Shown here one piece after another: positions 1 through 5,082 of a DNA stretch of 5,082 nucleotides. Position 1 is the first letter of the stretch. Each line of letters begins with the position of its first letter. Under the pieces are notes generated by a model. The model did no database searches. It saw only the letters and a list, made by a program, of their open reading frames with translations, and was not told where the DNA came from. Both the position numbers and the translations under genes were made by a program. Source of the stretch: Christensenella sp. (GTDB lineage Bacteria; Bacillota; Clostridia; Christensenellales; Maliibacteriaceae); contig JAHZHV010000003.1 in NCBI GenBank assembly GCA_019420085.1, positions 1 through 5,082 on the forward strand. The letters run 5' to 3'.

Positions 1-1
1 G

Positions 2-550
2 CGTGGCCTCCTGCTGCGTCATGCCGGAGACGTCCACGCCGTCGATCGTCACGCCGCGCGCAATGACCGCTTCCTCCTGGTTTCGGGGCCGCAGCATGCC
101 CGGCGCCAAAAGCACGCAGCATAAAACGACGGCAAGCGCCACAAGCGCGCCCGCGCGTTTTTTGACCGACAGCCGCCGCCAAAACGCCGCGGCCGCCGAA
201 AAAAGCGCAAGCAGCCGCTGCACAAACGCCGAATGCACCCGCCGCGCGTCCGGCGTGTACAACCGCGCACGCACGGGACGCGCATCACGCCGACGGGTAT
301 GCCGCCGCGGCGCGGACGCATGCCCCTTTGTATGCCTGTGCCGCCGCGGCGGCGCATCCTTTGCAGACGGCGGCAGCGCAAGCGGCGTCTGCCCGGCCGC
401 CGCGTCCGGCAGCGCATCGGGCGCGTTCTCACGCGCATGCGTGGCGGATTCCCACCCGCGCCACTGTCCTGCCGAATCATCCTGCTGCGCGTCGGGCGCA
501 TTCTCATATAAATCCCGATACGAATTCCAACCGTTGCGATCGTCGTTCAA
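2..550 (-). CDS. VanW/YkuD-type membrane-anchored peptidoglycan-binding protein, N-terminal part (runs off left edge)
   Basis: Open minus-strand frame of 183 codons with no stop before the window edge; the C-terminus is missing. TTG at 550 is chosen because its TTGA overlaps the stop of the preceding gene, the nearest upstream in-frame stop lies only about 11 codons back, no ATG or GTG intervenes, and purine-rich AAAGGTG (562-568) and AGGA (554-557) precede it. Residues 1-130 are a hydrophilic, Ala/Arg/Asp-rich, probably cytoplasmic tail with an imperfect repeat (ENAPDA at 16-21 and 41-46). Basic residues RRLSVKKR (125-132) precede a single membrane segment at about 133-152 (AGALVALAVVLCCVLLAPGM). 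The outer part begins with GVTIDGVDVSGMTQQEA (166-182), typical of the first strand-turn of the PG_binding_4 domain before VanW or YkuD L,D-transpeptidase domains. Type II topology is inferred. Which catalytic or terminal domain follows cannot be seen. The frame is certain from the motif; the family assignment is fairly sure. Confidence 0.82.
   Translation of the reverse strand, partial: MNDDRNGWNSYRDLYENAPDAQQDDSAGQWRGWESATHARENAPDALPDAAAGQTPLALPPSAKDAPPRRHRHTKGHASAPRRHTRRRDARPVRARLYTPDARRVHSAFVQRLLALFSAAAAFWRRLSVKKRAGALVALAVVLCCVLLAPGMLRPRNQEEAVIARGVTIDGVDVSGMTQQEAT
389..505 (-). repeat. Imperfect internal repeat in the cytoplasmic tail of the envelope protein
   Basis: Two 14-codon units, residues 16-29 (464-505) and 41-54 (389-430), share the pattern ENAPDA-x(6-7)-AGQ and start 75 bp apart. 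The DNA is similar but not identical: silent changes occur in the Asn and Asp codons of ENAPDA, and the centre has diverged. This suggests an old 75-bp duplication that kept the reading frame. The function is unknown; an interaction motif or simple low-complexity growth are both possible. Confidence 0.6.
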
Positions 551-1437
551 GGTTCCTGGTTCACCTTTCCGTCTGATTTTTCAAAAAAGCGCGCATGATG
601 CGCAATGCGCTGCGCCGCCGCCGGATCATAGCGCGTCACGTCATACCGGTCGGCCACCCAGCCAAGCGGCACGCCGCCGGCTTTATCGTGCCAGTCGCTG
701 CCGCCGGTGACGAAAAGCCCGTCGCGCAGGCACCAGCGCTCCAGCATCCGCGTCTGCTGTGCGTCCGCCGAGGGGTGGAAGCACTCCACGCCGCCAAGGC
801 CGAGGCGCTTCATCTGTTCATACAGCGGCACGAGCACCTGCTGCTGCGTCGCCGTCTTCATCGGATGCGCCCAGACGCTCAGCGCGCCCGTGCGCTGCAA
901 AAGGCCCAGCGCCTGCGCAAGCGACAGCCGCGCGTTGGGCACATACGCCGGCCGCCCGATCTCCAGATACCGGGAAAACGCCTCGTCCGTATCGCGCGCC
1001 AGCTTTTTTGCTACCATCGCGTAGGCCACATGTCCGCGCCCGACGCTGTCGCCGCGCATCTGCGCCATGACGTCCGAAAGCGCAAGCGGCACGCCAAGCG
1101 CGTTCAAACGCGCAACGATTTTTTCCACGCGCCGCAGGCGCCCCTGCCGCAGGCGCGCCATCGCCGCGGAAAATTCCGCGTTGTCCACGTCGACAAACAG
1201 GCCCAGAATATGCAGTTCCCCGGCAAAATCGACGCTCAGTTCCACGCCCGGCACGACAAAAAGTCCCGTCCCTGCCGCCGCCCGGCGCGCCGCGGCAACG
1301 CCCGCCGTGGTATCGTGATCGGTCACGGCAATCGCATCAAGCCCCCGGGTGCATGCCTCGGCGACCACCTGCTGCGGCGTACGCCTGCCGTCCGAAGCGG
1401 TCGTGTGCACATGCAGGTCCACCCGCACGCGTTCCAT
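547..1437 (-). CDS. PHP-domain phosphoesterase, RNase AM / 3',5'-nucleotide bisphosphate phosphatase family (TrpH/Rnm-like)
   Basis: The 296-residue product matches the length and motif order of the TrpH/YciV (Rnm) family: soluble metal-dependent enzymes that remove 5' nucleotides from short RNAs or hydrolyse nucleoside 3',5'-bisphosphates such as pAp. Metal-ligand motifs are all present: DLHVHTTASDG (H9, H11, D16), TDHD (D40, H41), PGVELS (E66), ELHILG (H76), GRGHVA (H136), AHP (H191) and GSDWHD (D248, H250). The insert between the AHP and HIL motifs, with RYLEIGRPAYVP at 156-167, is typical of the family and separates it from histidinol phosphatase and polymerase PHP domains. ATG at 1437 is preferred over TTG at 1446: GGGAGGG at 1447-1453 sits 9 nt before the ATG but abuts the TTG. 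The gene starts 5 nt after the GNAT-HAD stop and its own stop overlaps the next gene by 4 bp. The fold is certain; the exact substrate is inferred. Confidence 0.93.
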   Translation of the reverse strand: MERVRVDLHVHTTASDGRRTPQQVVAEACTRGLDAIAVTDHDTTAGVAAARRAAAGTGLFVVPGVELSVDFAGELHILGLFVDVDNAEFSAAMARLRQGRLRRVEKIVARLNALGVPLALSDVMAQMRGDSVGRGHVAYAMVAKKLARDTDEAFSRYLEIGRPAYVPNARLSLAQALGLLQRTGALSVWAHPMKTATQQQVLVPLYEQMKRLGLGGVECFHPSADAQQTRMLERWCLRDGLFVTGGSDWHDKAGGVPLGWVADRYDVTRYDPAAAQRIAHHARFFEKSDGKVNQEP

Positions 1438-1442
1438 ATACC

Positions 1443-2822
1443 TCAACCCTCCCGCAGGATATCGTACAGTTCATCCACGCCCCGCACGACAAGATCCGGC
1501 TGAATGCGGCTTGCGGCAAGGTCCTGACGCTTCGTCTCACCCGAGAGCACGAGCACGCTCGTCATGCCGTGCAGCACACCGGCCGCCACGTCCGTATACA
1601 GCCGGTCGCCGACCATGACCGTCTCGGCGCGCGGCACGCCGGTGCGCTGCGTCAGATACTGCACCATCTGTTCATTCGGCTTGCCGATGACGGCGTCCGG
1701 CCGCCGCCCCGCCGACTGCTCGATCAGCGCCAGCATCGCGCCAAGGTCGGGGATAAAGCCGCCGTCGACGGGACAGTTGTAGTCCGGATGCGTCGCAACA
1801 AACGGCAGCCCCGCGCGCACATAGTCGCACACGCGCGTCAGCGTCTCGTAAGTAAGCGTCGTGTCAAAGCCCGCAAGCACGACTTCGGCGCCGTCGCGGC
1901 AGACGTCGACGCCGCATTGGCGGATCTGGCGCACAAGGCGCTCGTTGCCCATGACGAACACGCGCCGTCCGGGATAGTGCGCTTGAAGATACGCCCCCGC
2001 CGCCTGTCCGGATGTCAGGATATCCTCCTGCCGCACGGTAAAGCCCATATCCCGCAGGCGCAGGTAGTAATCCTCCGCGCCGCGCGAGGAATTGTTCGTC
2101 AAAAAGACCGTCCGCACGCCGCGCGCCTGCAAAAACGCCACAAACTCCCGCGCGCCGGGCAGCACACGCCGGCCAAGGTAGATCGTGCCGTCCATATCCA
2201 GCGCAAAGCAGCGCGCCTGCCGCACCTTTTGGATACCCGTCTCCCGATCGCGCGGCTGCATGGCCTCCCAGTCCGCGCGCGTGAGCGCATAGACCGCCTC
2301 ATCCATCCACAACCCGCGAATCTGCCGGTTTGCGCGCAGGACGCCCTCGTTTTGCATGCCGATTTTCTGCATCACGCGGCCGGACGCGCCGTTTTCCACG
2401 ACATGCCGCGCCTCAAGACGCACGCACGCGGTATGGGAAAAGACGAAATCCCGCGCGGCGGCGGCAGCCTGCGTCGCGATGCCCCTGCCCCAGAAGGACG
2501 GATGCACGACGTAGCCCATCTCCATCACCTCGCCCTGCGTGCTTCGCACCGCAACGCCGCACGCGCCGATGACGCGTCCGCTTTTGCGGTCGGCAATCGC
2601 CCAGTCGATGCGGCGGCGCGCGCGGTTCATCTGCGCGGTCAGCTGTACAAAACGCAGCGATTCCTGGACGCTGCCGTGGCATTCCCACGGTTCAAAGCGC
2701 GTAACGCAGGCATGGCGCGCATACTCGTAGATATCCGGCGCATCCGCCGCCGTAAAGGGGCGAAGCACCACCGTTTCGCACGGCAGAACCGGCGCCTCGT
2801 ATGCCATGGTATCCGTGTGCAT
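1443..2822 (-). CDS. Fused GNAT N-acetyltransferase (RimJ/RimL type) and HAD-IIA phosphatase (NagD type)
   Basis: One uninterrupted 459-residue frame carries two enzymes. Residues about 15-190 are a GNAT domain: the RimJ/RimL-like opening ETVVLRPFTAADAPDIYEY (16-34), an IGACGV strand, and the acetyl-CoA-binding segment GYVVHPSFWGRGIATQA (103-119), followed by a LEARHVVENGASGRVMQKIGM strand and helix (136-156) typical of protein or small-molecule Nalpha/amine acetyltransferases. Residues about 203-459 are a HAD-IIA phosphatase: motif I DMDGT (nucleophile D209, acid D211), motif II LTNNSS (T242), the C2-cap signature THPDYNCP with GGFIPDLGA (344-362), motif III GKPNE (K381) and motif IV VGDRLYTD (D406, D411). 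All catalytic residues are present in the HAD half. ATG at 2822 has GGGAGGAG at 2826-2833, core spacing 5 nt; the alternative ATG at 2846 would overlap the upstream stop (ATGA) but lacks a good binding site. Substrates cannot be read from the sequence; HAD-IIA relatives hydrolyse nucleotide, sugar or pyridoxal phosphates. Confidence 0.93.
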   Translation of the reverse strand: MHTDTMAYEAPVLPCETVVLRPFTAADAPDIYEYARHACVTRFEPWECHGSVQESLRFVQLTAQMNRARRRIDWAIADRKSGRVIGACGVAVRSTQGEVMEMGYVVHPSFWGRGIATQAAAAARDFVFSHTACVRLEARHVVENGASGRVMQKIGMQNEGVLRANRQIRGLWMDEAVYALTRADWEAMQPRDRETGIQKVRQARCFALDMDGTIYLGRRVLPGAREFVAFLQARGVRTVFLTNNSSRGAEDYYLRLRDMGFTVRQEDILTSGQAAGAYLQAHYPGRRVFVMGNERLVRQIRQCGVDVCRDGAEVVLAGFDTTLTYETLTRVCDYVRAGLPFVATHPDYNCPVDGGFIPDLGAMLALIEQSAGRRPDAVIGKPNEQMVQYLTQRTGVPRAETVMVGDRLYTDVAAGVLHGMTSVLVLSGETKRQDLAASRIQPDLVVRGVDELYDILREG

Positions 2823-2825
2823 ATT

Positions 2826-2833
2826 CTCCTCCC
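2826..2833 (-). promoter_or_regulatory. Ribosome binding site deciding the GNAT-HAD start
   Basis: GGGAGGAG on the minus strand, with its GGAGG core 5 nt from ATG 2822. The ATG at 2846 is preceded only by GGGA directly next to it, so this site favours the shorter, 459-residue form. Confidence 0.75.
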
Positions 2834-2842
2834 GCTTTTGTG

Positions 2843-3778
2843 TCATTCCCTGTGTATTGTACCGCGCGCGTCCGCCCCGCGCAAGGGCGGCGCGACGACG
2901 CCCGTGCCGTCGAACGCCGGAATAAAGCTTTCGGCGATGCTGCCTTCCTCCTGCGTGTAGCCGCAGGTAATCCCCAGTTGCCGCGCCCACGCCAGCACGC
3001 GCGCGTACTCCTGCGCCGAGACGGCGCGGCCAAGGTCGGCAAGATGCGCAAGGCGCGCAGGCGGCGTATACTGGCGCATGATGCTGATGTAGATATCGTC
3101 GCCGTACGTATCCGCAAGATACGAAAGCACGTCAAGGGAATTTTGCACATGCCCCGGCAGCACCAGATGCCGCACCAGCACGCCCGCGACCATCCGCGCG
3201 CCGTCAAAGCAGGGCACCGGCCGCTGGCGCACCATCTCGCAGAGCGCGGCCTTTGCAACCGCCGGATAATCCGCCGCGCCGCTGCAGCGCGCAGCCAAAC
3301 CGGCGTCCAGATACTTAAAATCCGGCAGATACACGTCGATGAGCCCATGCAGCATGCGCAGCGTCTCCACGCGCTCGTAGCCGCCGCAGTTGTACACCAC
3401 GGGAAGATCCAGGCCGTCCCACTTTGCGCGGCGCAGCACGCGCGCAAGCACGTCGGCATACTGCGTCGGCGTGACAAGGTTGATGTTGGCCGCGCCCTGC
3501 GCCTTTAATGCAAAGAGAATGTCGTAGAGGCGTCCTTCGTCAATCGCCGTACCGGCCGGCGTCTGGGAAATTTCCGCATTCTGGCAGTAGATGCAGCGCA
3601 GGCTGCACCCGCAGAAAAAAACCGCGCCGCTGCCCGCCCCGACGCTGATGCACGGCTCCTCCCAGCGGTGCAGCGCCGCGCGCGCCACGCGCAGCGTTTC
3701 GTCCGCGCCGCAGAAGCCCCGCGCGCCGTGCGCGCGATCCGCCCCGCACAGACGCGGGCAAAGCGTGCATCCCTCCAT
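2843..3778 (-). CDS. PflX-like radical SAM protein (COG1313, pyruvate formate-lyase-activating-enzyme related)
   Basis: The 311-residue product is a cytoplasmic Fe-S radical SAM enzyme. The SAM-cluster motif CxxxCxxC is C58-SLR-C62-IY-C65, embedded in GCSLRCIYCQNAEIS. An N-terminal cysteine set C4, C7, C11, C23 (CTLCPRLCGADRAHGARGFCG) and the strand WEEPCISVGAGSGAVFFCGCS (39-59) are the hallmark of the COG1313/PflX family, as are NINLVTPTQYADVL (98-111), VYNCGGYE and DVYLPDFKYLD. These proteins are related to glycyl-radical-enzyme activases, but for most members the target is unknown. No glycyl radical enzyme is visible nearby. ATG at 3778 is preceded by AAGGA (3 nt away) and GGGAGG (11 nt away), and about 32 nt by a predicted transcription start. 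It is the first gene of the operon and ends 20 nt before the GNAT-HAD start. The family call is very sure; the biological role is not. Confidence 0.93.
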   Translation of the reverse strand: MEGCTLCPRLCGADRAHGARGFCGADETLRVARAALHRWEEPCISVGAGSGAVFFCGCSLRCIYCQNAEISQTPAGTAIDEGRLYDILFALKAQGAANINLVTPTQYADVLARVLRRAKWDGLDLPVVYNCGGYERVETLRMLHGLIDVYLPDFKYLDAGLAARCSGAADYPAVAKAALCEMVRQRPVPCFDGARMVAGVLVRHLVLPGHVQNSLDVLSYLADTYGDDIYISIMRQYTPPARLAHLADLGRAVSAQEYARVLAWARQLGITCGYTQEEGSIAESFIPAFDGTGVVAPPLRGADARGTIHRE

Positions 3779-3816
3779 GCGTCCTTTCGCCTCCCGTCTT
3801 TTTTCCTGTACCCGTC

Positions 3817-3825
3817 ATTATACCA
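3817..3825 (-). promoter_or_regulatory. Extended -10 promoter for the radical SAM operon
   Basis: Minus-strand TGGTATAAT: a perfect TATAAT (3817-3822) preceded by the TGn extension, in otherwise GC-rich DNA. No good TTGACA-like -35 is seen 16-18 nt upstream (ACGCGC at 17 nt), which fits extended -10 promoters. A start near 3810 would leave a leader of about 32 nt, containing GGGAGG and AAGGA, before ATG 3778. No operator or riboswitch fits in such a short leader. Confidence 0.7.
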
Positions 3826-4247
3826 TATGCGTCTCCTTCGCGCGTGCTGCCGCCGAAAAAAAGCCTTTTTTCTGCCATCCGCCCAGCAAACCTGCGCCTC
3901 CTTTTTGCGCCTGCAAAGACGGGATGCGCCGGAACAAGCGCACGGCCGCGCGCCGCAAGCGCAGCCCCCTCTGTTCGTCCCCCATAGGAAAAAGCCGTGC
4001 CGGTTTGATATCCCGTGTGCGCAGGCGCACAGCCGCAAATCCTTCCCGTCCCCCCAAAAGCGCGTCGCTTTCATGTCCCCCGCGTGCGCTGCCAAAGCGC
4101 TTTTTCATCCGCGCCTGCATGTCGGATTTTTCCTTTGACGATCACGCGTTTTTCTCCCGCGCCGGCAAGGCGTTTGGTTTTCATCCGCGCCGCATGCGGC
4201 AGGAAACGGGGCGTCCCTGCGCTGTTTTTTATGCCTGCAAAGCGCCG
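3826..4247. other. Intergenic region without a convincing gene
   Basis: About 420 bp between the terminator of the ABC gene and the operon promoter. Frames on both strands are Arg-rich and show no recognisable domain. The best one, minus strand 3818-4120 (100 codons, AAAGGA 10 nt before ATG), has weaker third-position GC bias than its neighbours and ends inside the TATAAT box. Visible structure: a 12-bp palindrome GCCGCATGCGGC at 4189-4200; an inverted repeat TGTGCGC/GCGCACA around 4016-4031; an A-T mirror AAAAAAAGCCTTTTTT at about 3856-3871; and the shared word GCCGAAAAAAAGC at 3852-3864 and 4244-4256. I recognise no known RNA gene or riboswitch here. Confidence 0.55.
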
Positions 4248-4294
4248 AAAAAAAGCGCCCCGCGCCGTCTGCGTATGCAAACGATGCGGGGCGC
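4248..4294 (-). terminator. Strong intrinsic terminator of the amino-acid ABC transporter operon
   Basis: On the minus strand, starting 17 nt after the TAA stop, a perfect 9-bp stem GCGCCCCGC (4286-4294) / GCGGGGCGC (4255-4263) encloses a second 7-bp helix CGTTTGC / GCAGACG (one T-G wobble) with the loop ATAC, separated by a small 2x2 internal loop. Seven T follow (4248-4254). The plus strand has no T-run after the hairpin, so it acts in one direction. It isolates the transporter operon from the radical SAM operon. Confidence 0.92.
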
Positions 4295-4311
4295 ACGACC
4301 TTATTTCGATT

Positions 4312-5082
4312 TTACTTGTCGAACTTGTGCAAAAATTCACGCGTACGCACGTTTTGCGGATGCTCGATCACCTGCTCTGCCGGGCCGTACTCGGCGATGA
4401 CGCCTTCGTCGATGAACATGACGGAGTCGGCCACATGTCTGGCAAACTGGATTTCATGTGTCACGACGATCATCGTCGAGTCCGAGGACTTCAGCCCCCG
4501 GATGACGCGCAGCACTTCACCGGTCAGCTCCGGGTCAAGCGCGCTGGTCGGCTCGTCGAAGCACAGGATATCCGGCTCCAGCGCCAGTGCGCGCGCGATC
4601 GCCACGCGCTGCTGCTGCCCGCCGGAGAGCTGATGCGGATAGTTATCCGCCCGATTGGCAAGCCCGACGCGCGCAAGCAGCGCATCCGCCTTTTCGTCCA
4701 GCTTTTCCTGTATGGCGCGCCGCTGCCGCCGCCAGTCGGGACTCTGTTTTGCAAGAAGCTGCATGGCAAGGGTGATATTCTGCCGCGCCGTGTACTGCGG
4801 GAAGAGGTTAAACTGCTGAAAGACAAGCCCGAAATGCAGCCGGTTCTGCCGCACCTGCGCTTCGGACAGGCGCGCATGTTCGTTGGCGTCAAATATTTTC
4901 TGTCCGCCGACCCGGATTTCGCCCTCATCGGGCGTCTCCAGAAAGTTCAGGCAGCGCAAAAGGGTCGTCTTGCCGCCGCCGGAAGGACCGATGATGGCCA
5001 GCACTTCGCCTTTTTGCATGGAAAAATTCACGCCGCAGAGCACCTGCGTATCGCCAAAGGCCTTGCGGATATTTTTTACTTC
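4312..5082 (-). CDS. Polar amino-acid ABC transporter ATP-binding subunit (GlnQ/HisP type), 5' end beyond right edge
   Basis: The frame stays open to the window edge, giving 256 residues; only a few N-terminal residues seem to be missing, since the visible sequence begins EVKNIRKAFGDTQVL, the normal first strand and A-loop (F9). All nucleotide-binding motifs are intact (fragment numbering): Walker A GPSGGGKTT (32-40), Q-loop VFQQFNLFPQYTARQN (87-102), signature LSGGQQQR (152-159), Walker B ILCFDEPTSALD (172-183), H-loop VVTHE (H209). The pattern FDEPTSALDPELTGEVL and the QFNLFP Q-loop are typical of the family that powers import of glutamine, histidine, arginine, cystine and similar polar amino acids. 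The stretch after the Q-loop (AKQSPDWRRQRRAIQEKLDEKA, about 111-132) is somewhat longer and more charged than in E. coli GlnQ. Permease and binding-protein genes are expected upstream, outside the window. The exact amino acid cannot be predicted. A start at the internal GTG 5043 would lose the A-loop and is rejected. Confidence 0.95.
   Translation of the reverse strand, partial: EVKNIRKAFGDTQVLCGVNFSMQKGEVLAIIGPSGGGKTTLLRCLNFLETPDEGEIRVGGQKIFDANEHARLSEAQVRQNRLHFGLVFQQFNLFPQYTARQNITLAMQLLAKQSPDWRRQRRAIQEKLDEKADALLARVGLANRADNYPHQLSGGQQQRVAIARALALEPDILCFDEPTSALDPELTGEVLRVIRGLKSSDSTMIVVTHEIQFARHVADSVMFIDEGVIAEYGPAEQVIEHPQNVRTREFLHKFDK

Noticed and set aside
49..507. Minus-strand 152-codon frame starting with ATG at the left end
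   Set aside because: Extremely Arg-rich and in a different frame from the one encoding the membrane segment and the TIDGVDVSGMT motif; it is a shadow of the TTG-started gene.
595..1503. Plus-strand 302-codon frame opposite the PHP gene
   Set aside because: Arg/His-rich translation with no family resemblance; the opposite strand carries all PHP metal-ligand motifs.
1353..2960. Long plus-strand open frame of 535 codons opposite the GNAT-HAD gene
   Set aside because: It is antisense to a gene with complete catalytic motifs, its translation is His/Arg/Ala-rich without any domain, and such long antisense frames are expected in GC-rich DNA with strong third-position bias.
2844..2990. Longer N-terminus for the GNAT-HAD protein starting upstream of 2846
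   Set aside because: It would lie inside the end of the radical SAM gene, is Arg/Gly-rich and unlike GNAT N-termini; a strong ribosome site supports 2822.
3852..3876. A-T mirror AAAAAAAGCCTTTTTT as a second terminator
   Set aside because: The stem is A-T only with a 3-nt loop and no GC base, so it does not fit an intrinsic terminator.
4086..4105. Plus-strand hairpin GCGCT/AGCGC followed by five T
   Set aside because: Only a 5-bp stem, and no plus-strand gene lies upstream for it to terminate; likely chance.
3505..4400. Several overlapping frames of 89-269 codons on both strands in the gap
   Set aside because: Arg/Ala/Pro-rich translations without domains, overlapping real genes or each other; consistent with low stop-codon density in GC-rich DNA.

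Overview
This window comes from a GC-rich bacterial chromosome, most likely a high-GC clostridial-type Firmicute (Bacillota). The lineage is inferred from the gene set (a PflX-like COG1313 radical SAM protein, a VanW/YkuD-type peptidoglycan-binding membrane protein, a Gln/His-type amino-acid ABC ATPase), strong GGAGG ribosome binding sites, a hairpin-plus-T-tract terminator and very high third-position GC. Every convincing gene is on the minus strand, so the region is transcribed from right to left.

Right part (4248-5082): the nearly complete ATPase gene of a polar amino-acid ABC transporter, cut at its 5' end by the window edge. It is followed at once by a strong two-part intrinsic terminator (4248-4294). 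Middle (about 3823-4247): roughly 425 bp with no convincing gene, containing some short palindromes and one doubtful 100-codon frame. It ends in a clear extended -10 promoter (TGGTATAAT, 3817-3825).

Left part (1-3778): a tight four-gene unit downstream of that promoter. (1) A PflX-like radical SAM protein. (2) An unusual in-frame fusion of a RimJ/RimL-type GNAT acetyltransferase and a NagD-type HAD-IIA phosphatase. (3) A PHP-domain phosphoesterase of the RNase AM / nucleoside 3',5'-bisphosphate phosphatase family (TrpH/Rnm). (4) The N-terminal 183 codons of a membrane-anchored cell-envelope protein, running off the left edge. Gene 4 is easy to miss: it begins with TTG in a 4-bp TTGA overlap with the preceding stop and has no ATG until codon 152.

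Junctions are 20, 5 and -4 bp, so the genes are very probably co-transcribed and partly translationally coupled. Two neighbouring products are hydrolases with plausible nucleotide-phosphate substrates, which could suggest sequential dephosphorylation, but this is inference. I see no RNA gene, CRISPR array, insertion sequence or other mobile element. The most unusual items are the GNAT-HAD fusion and the long, charged, internally repeated N-terminus of the envelope protein.
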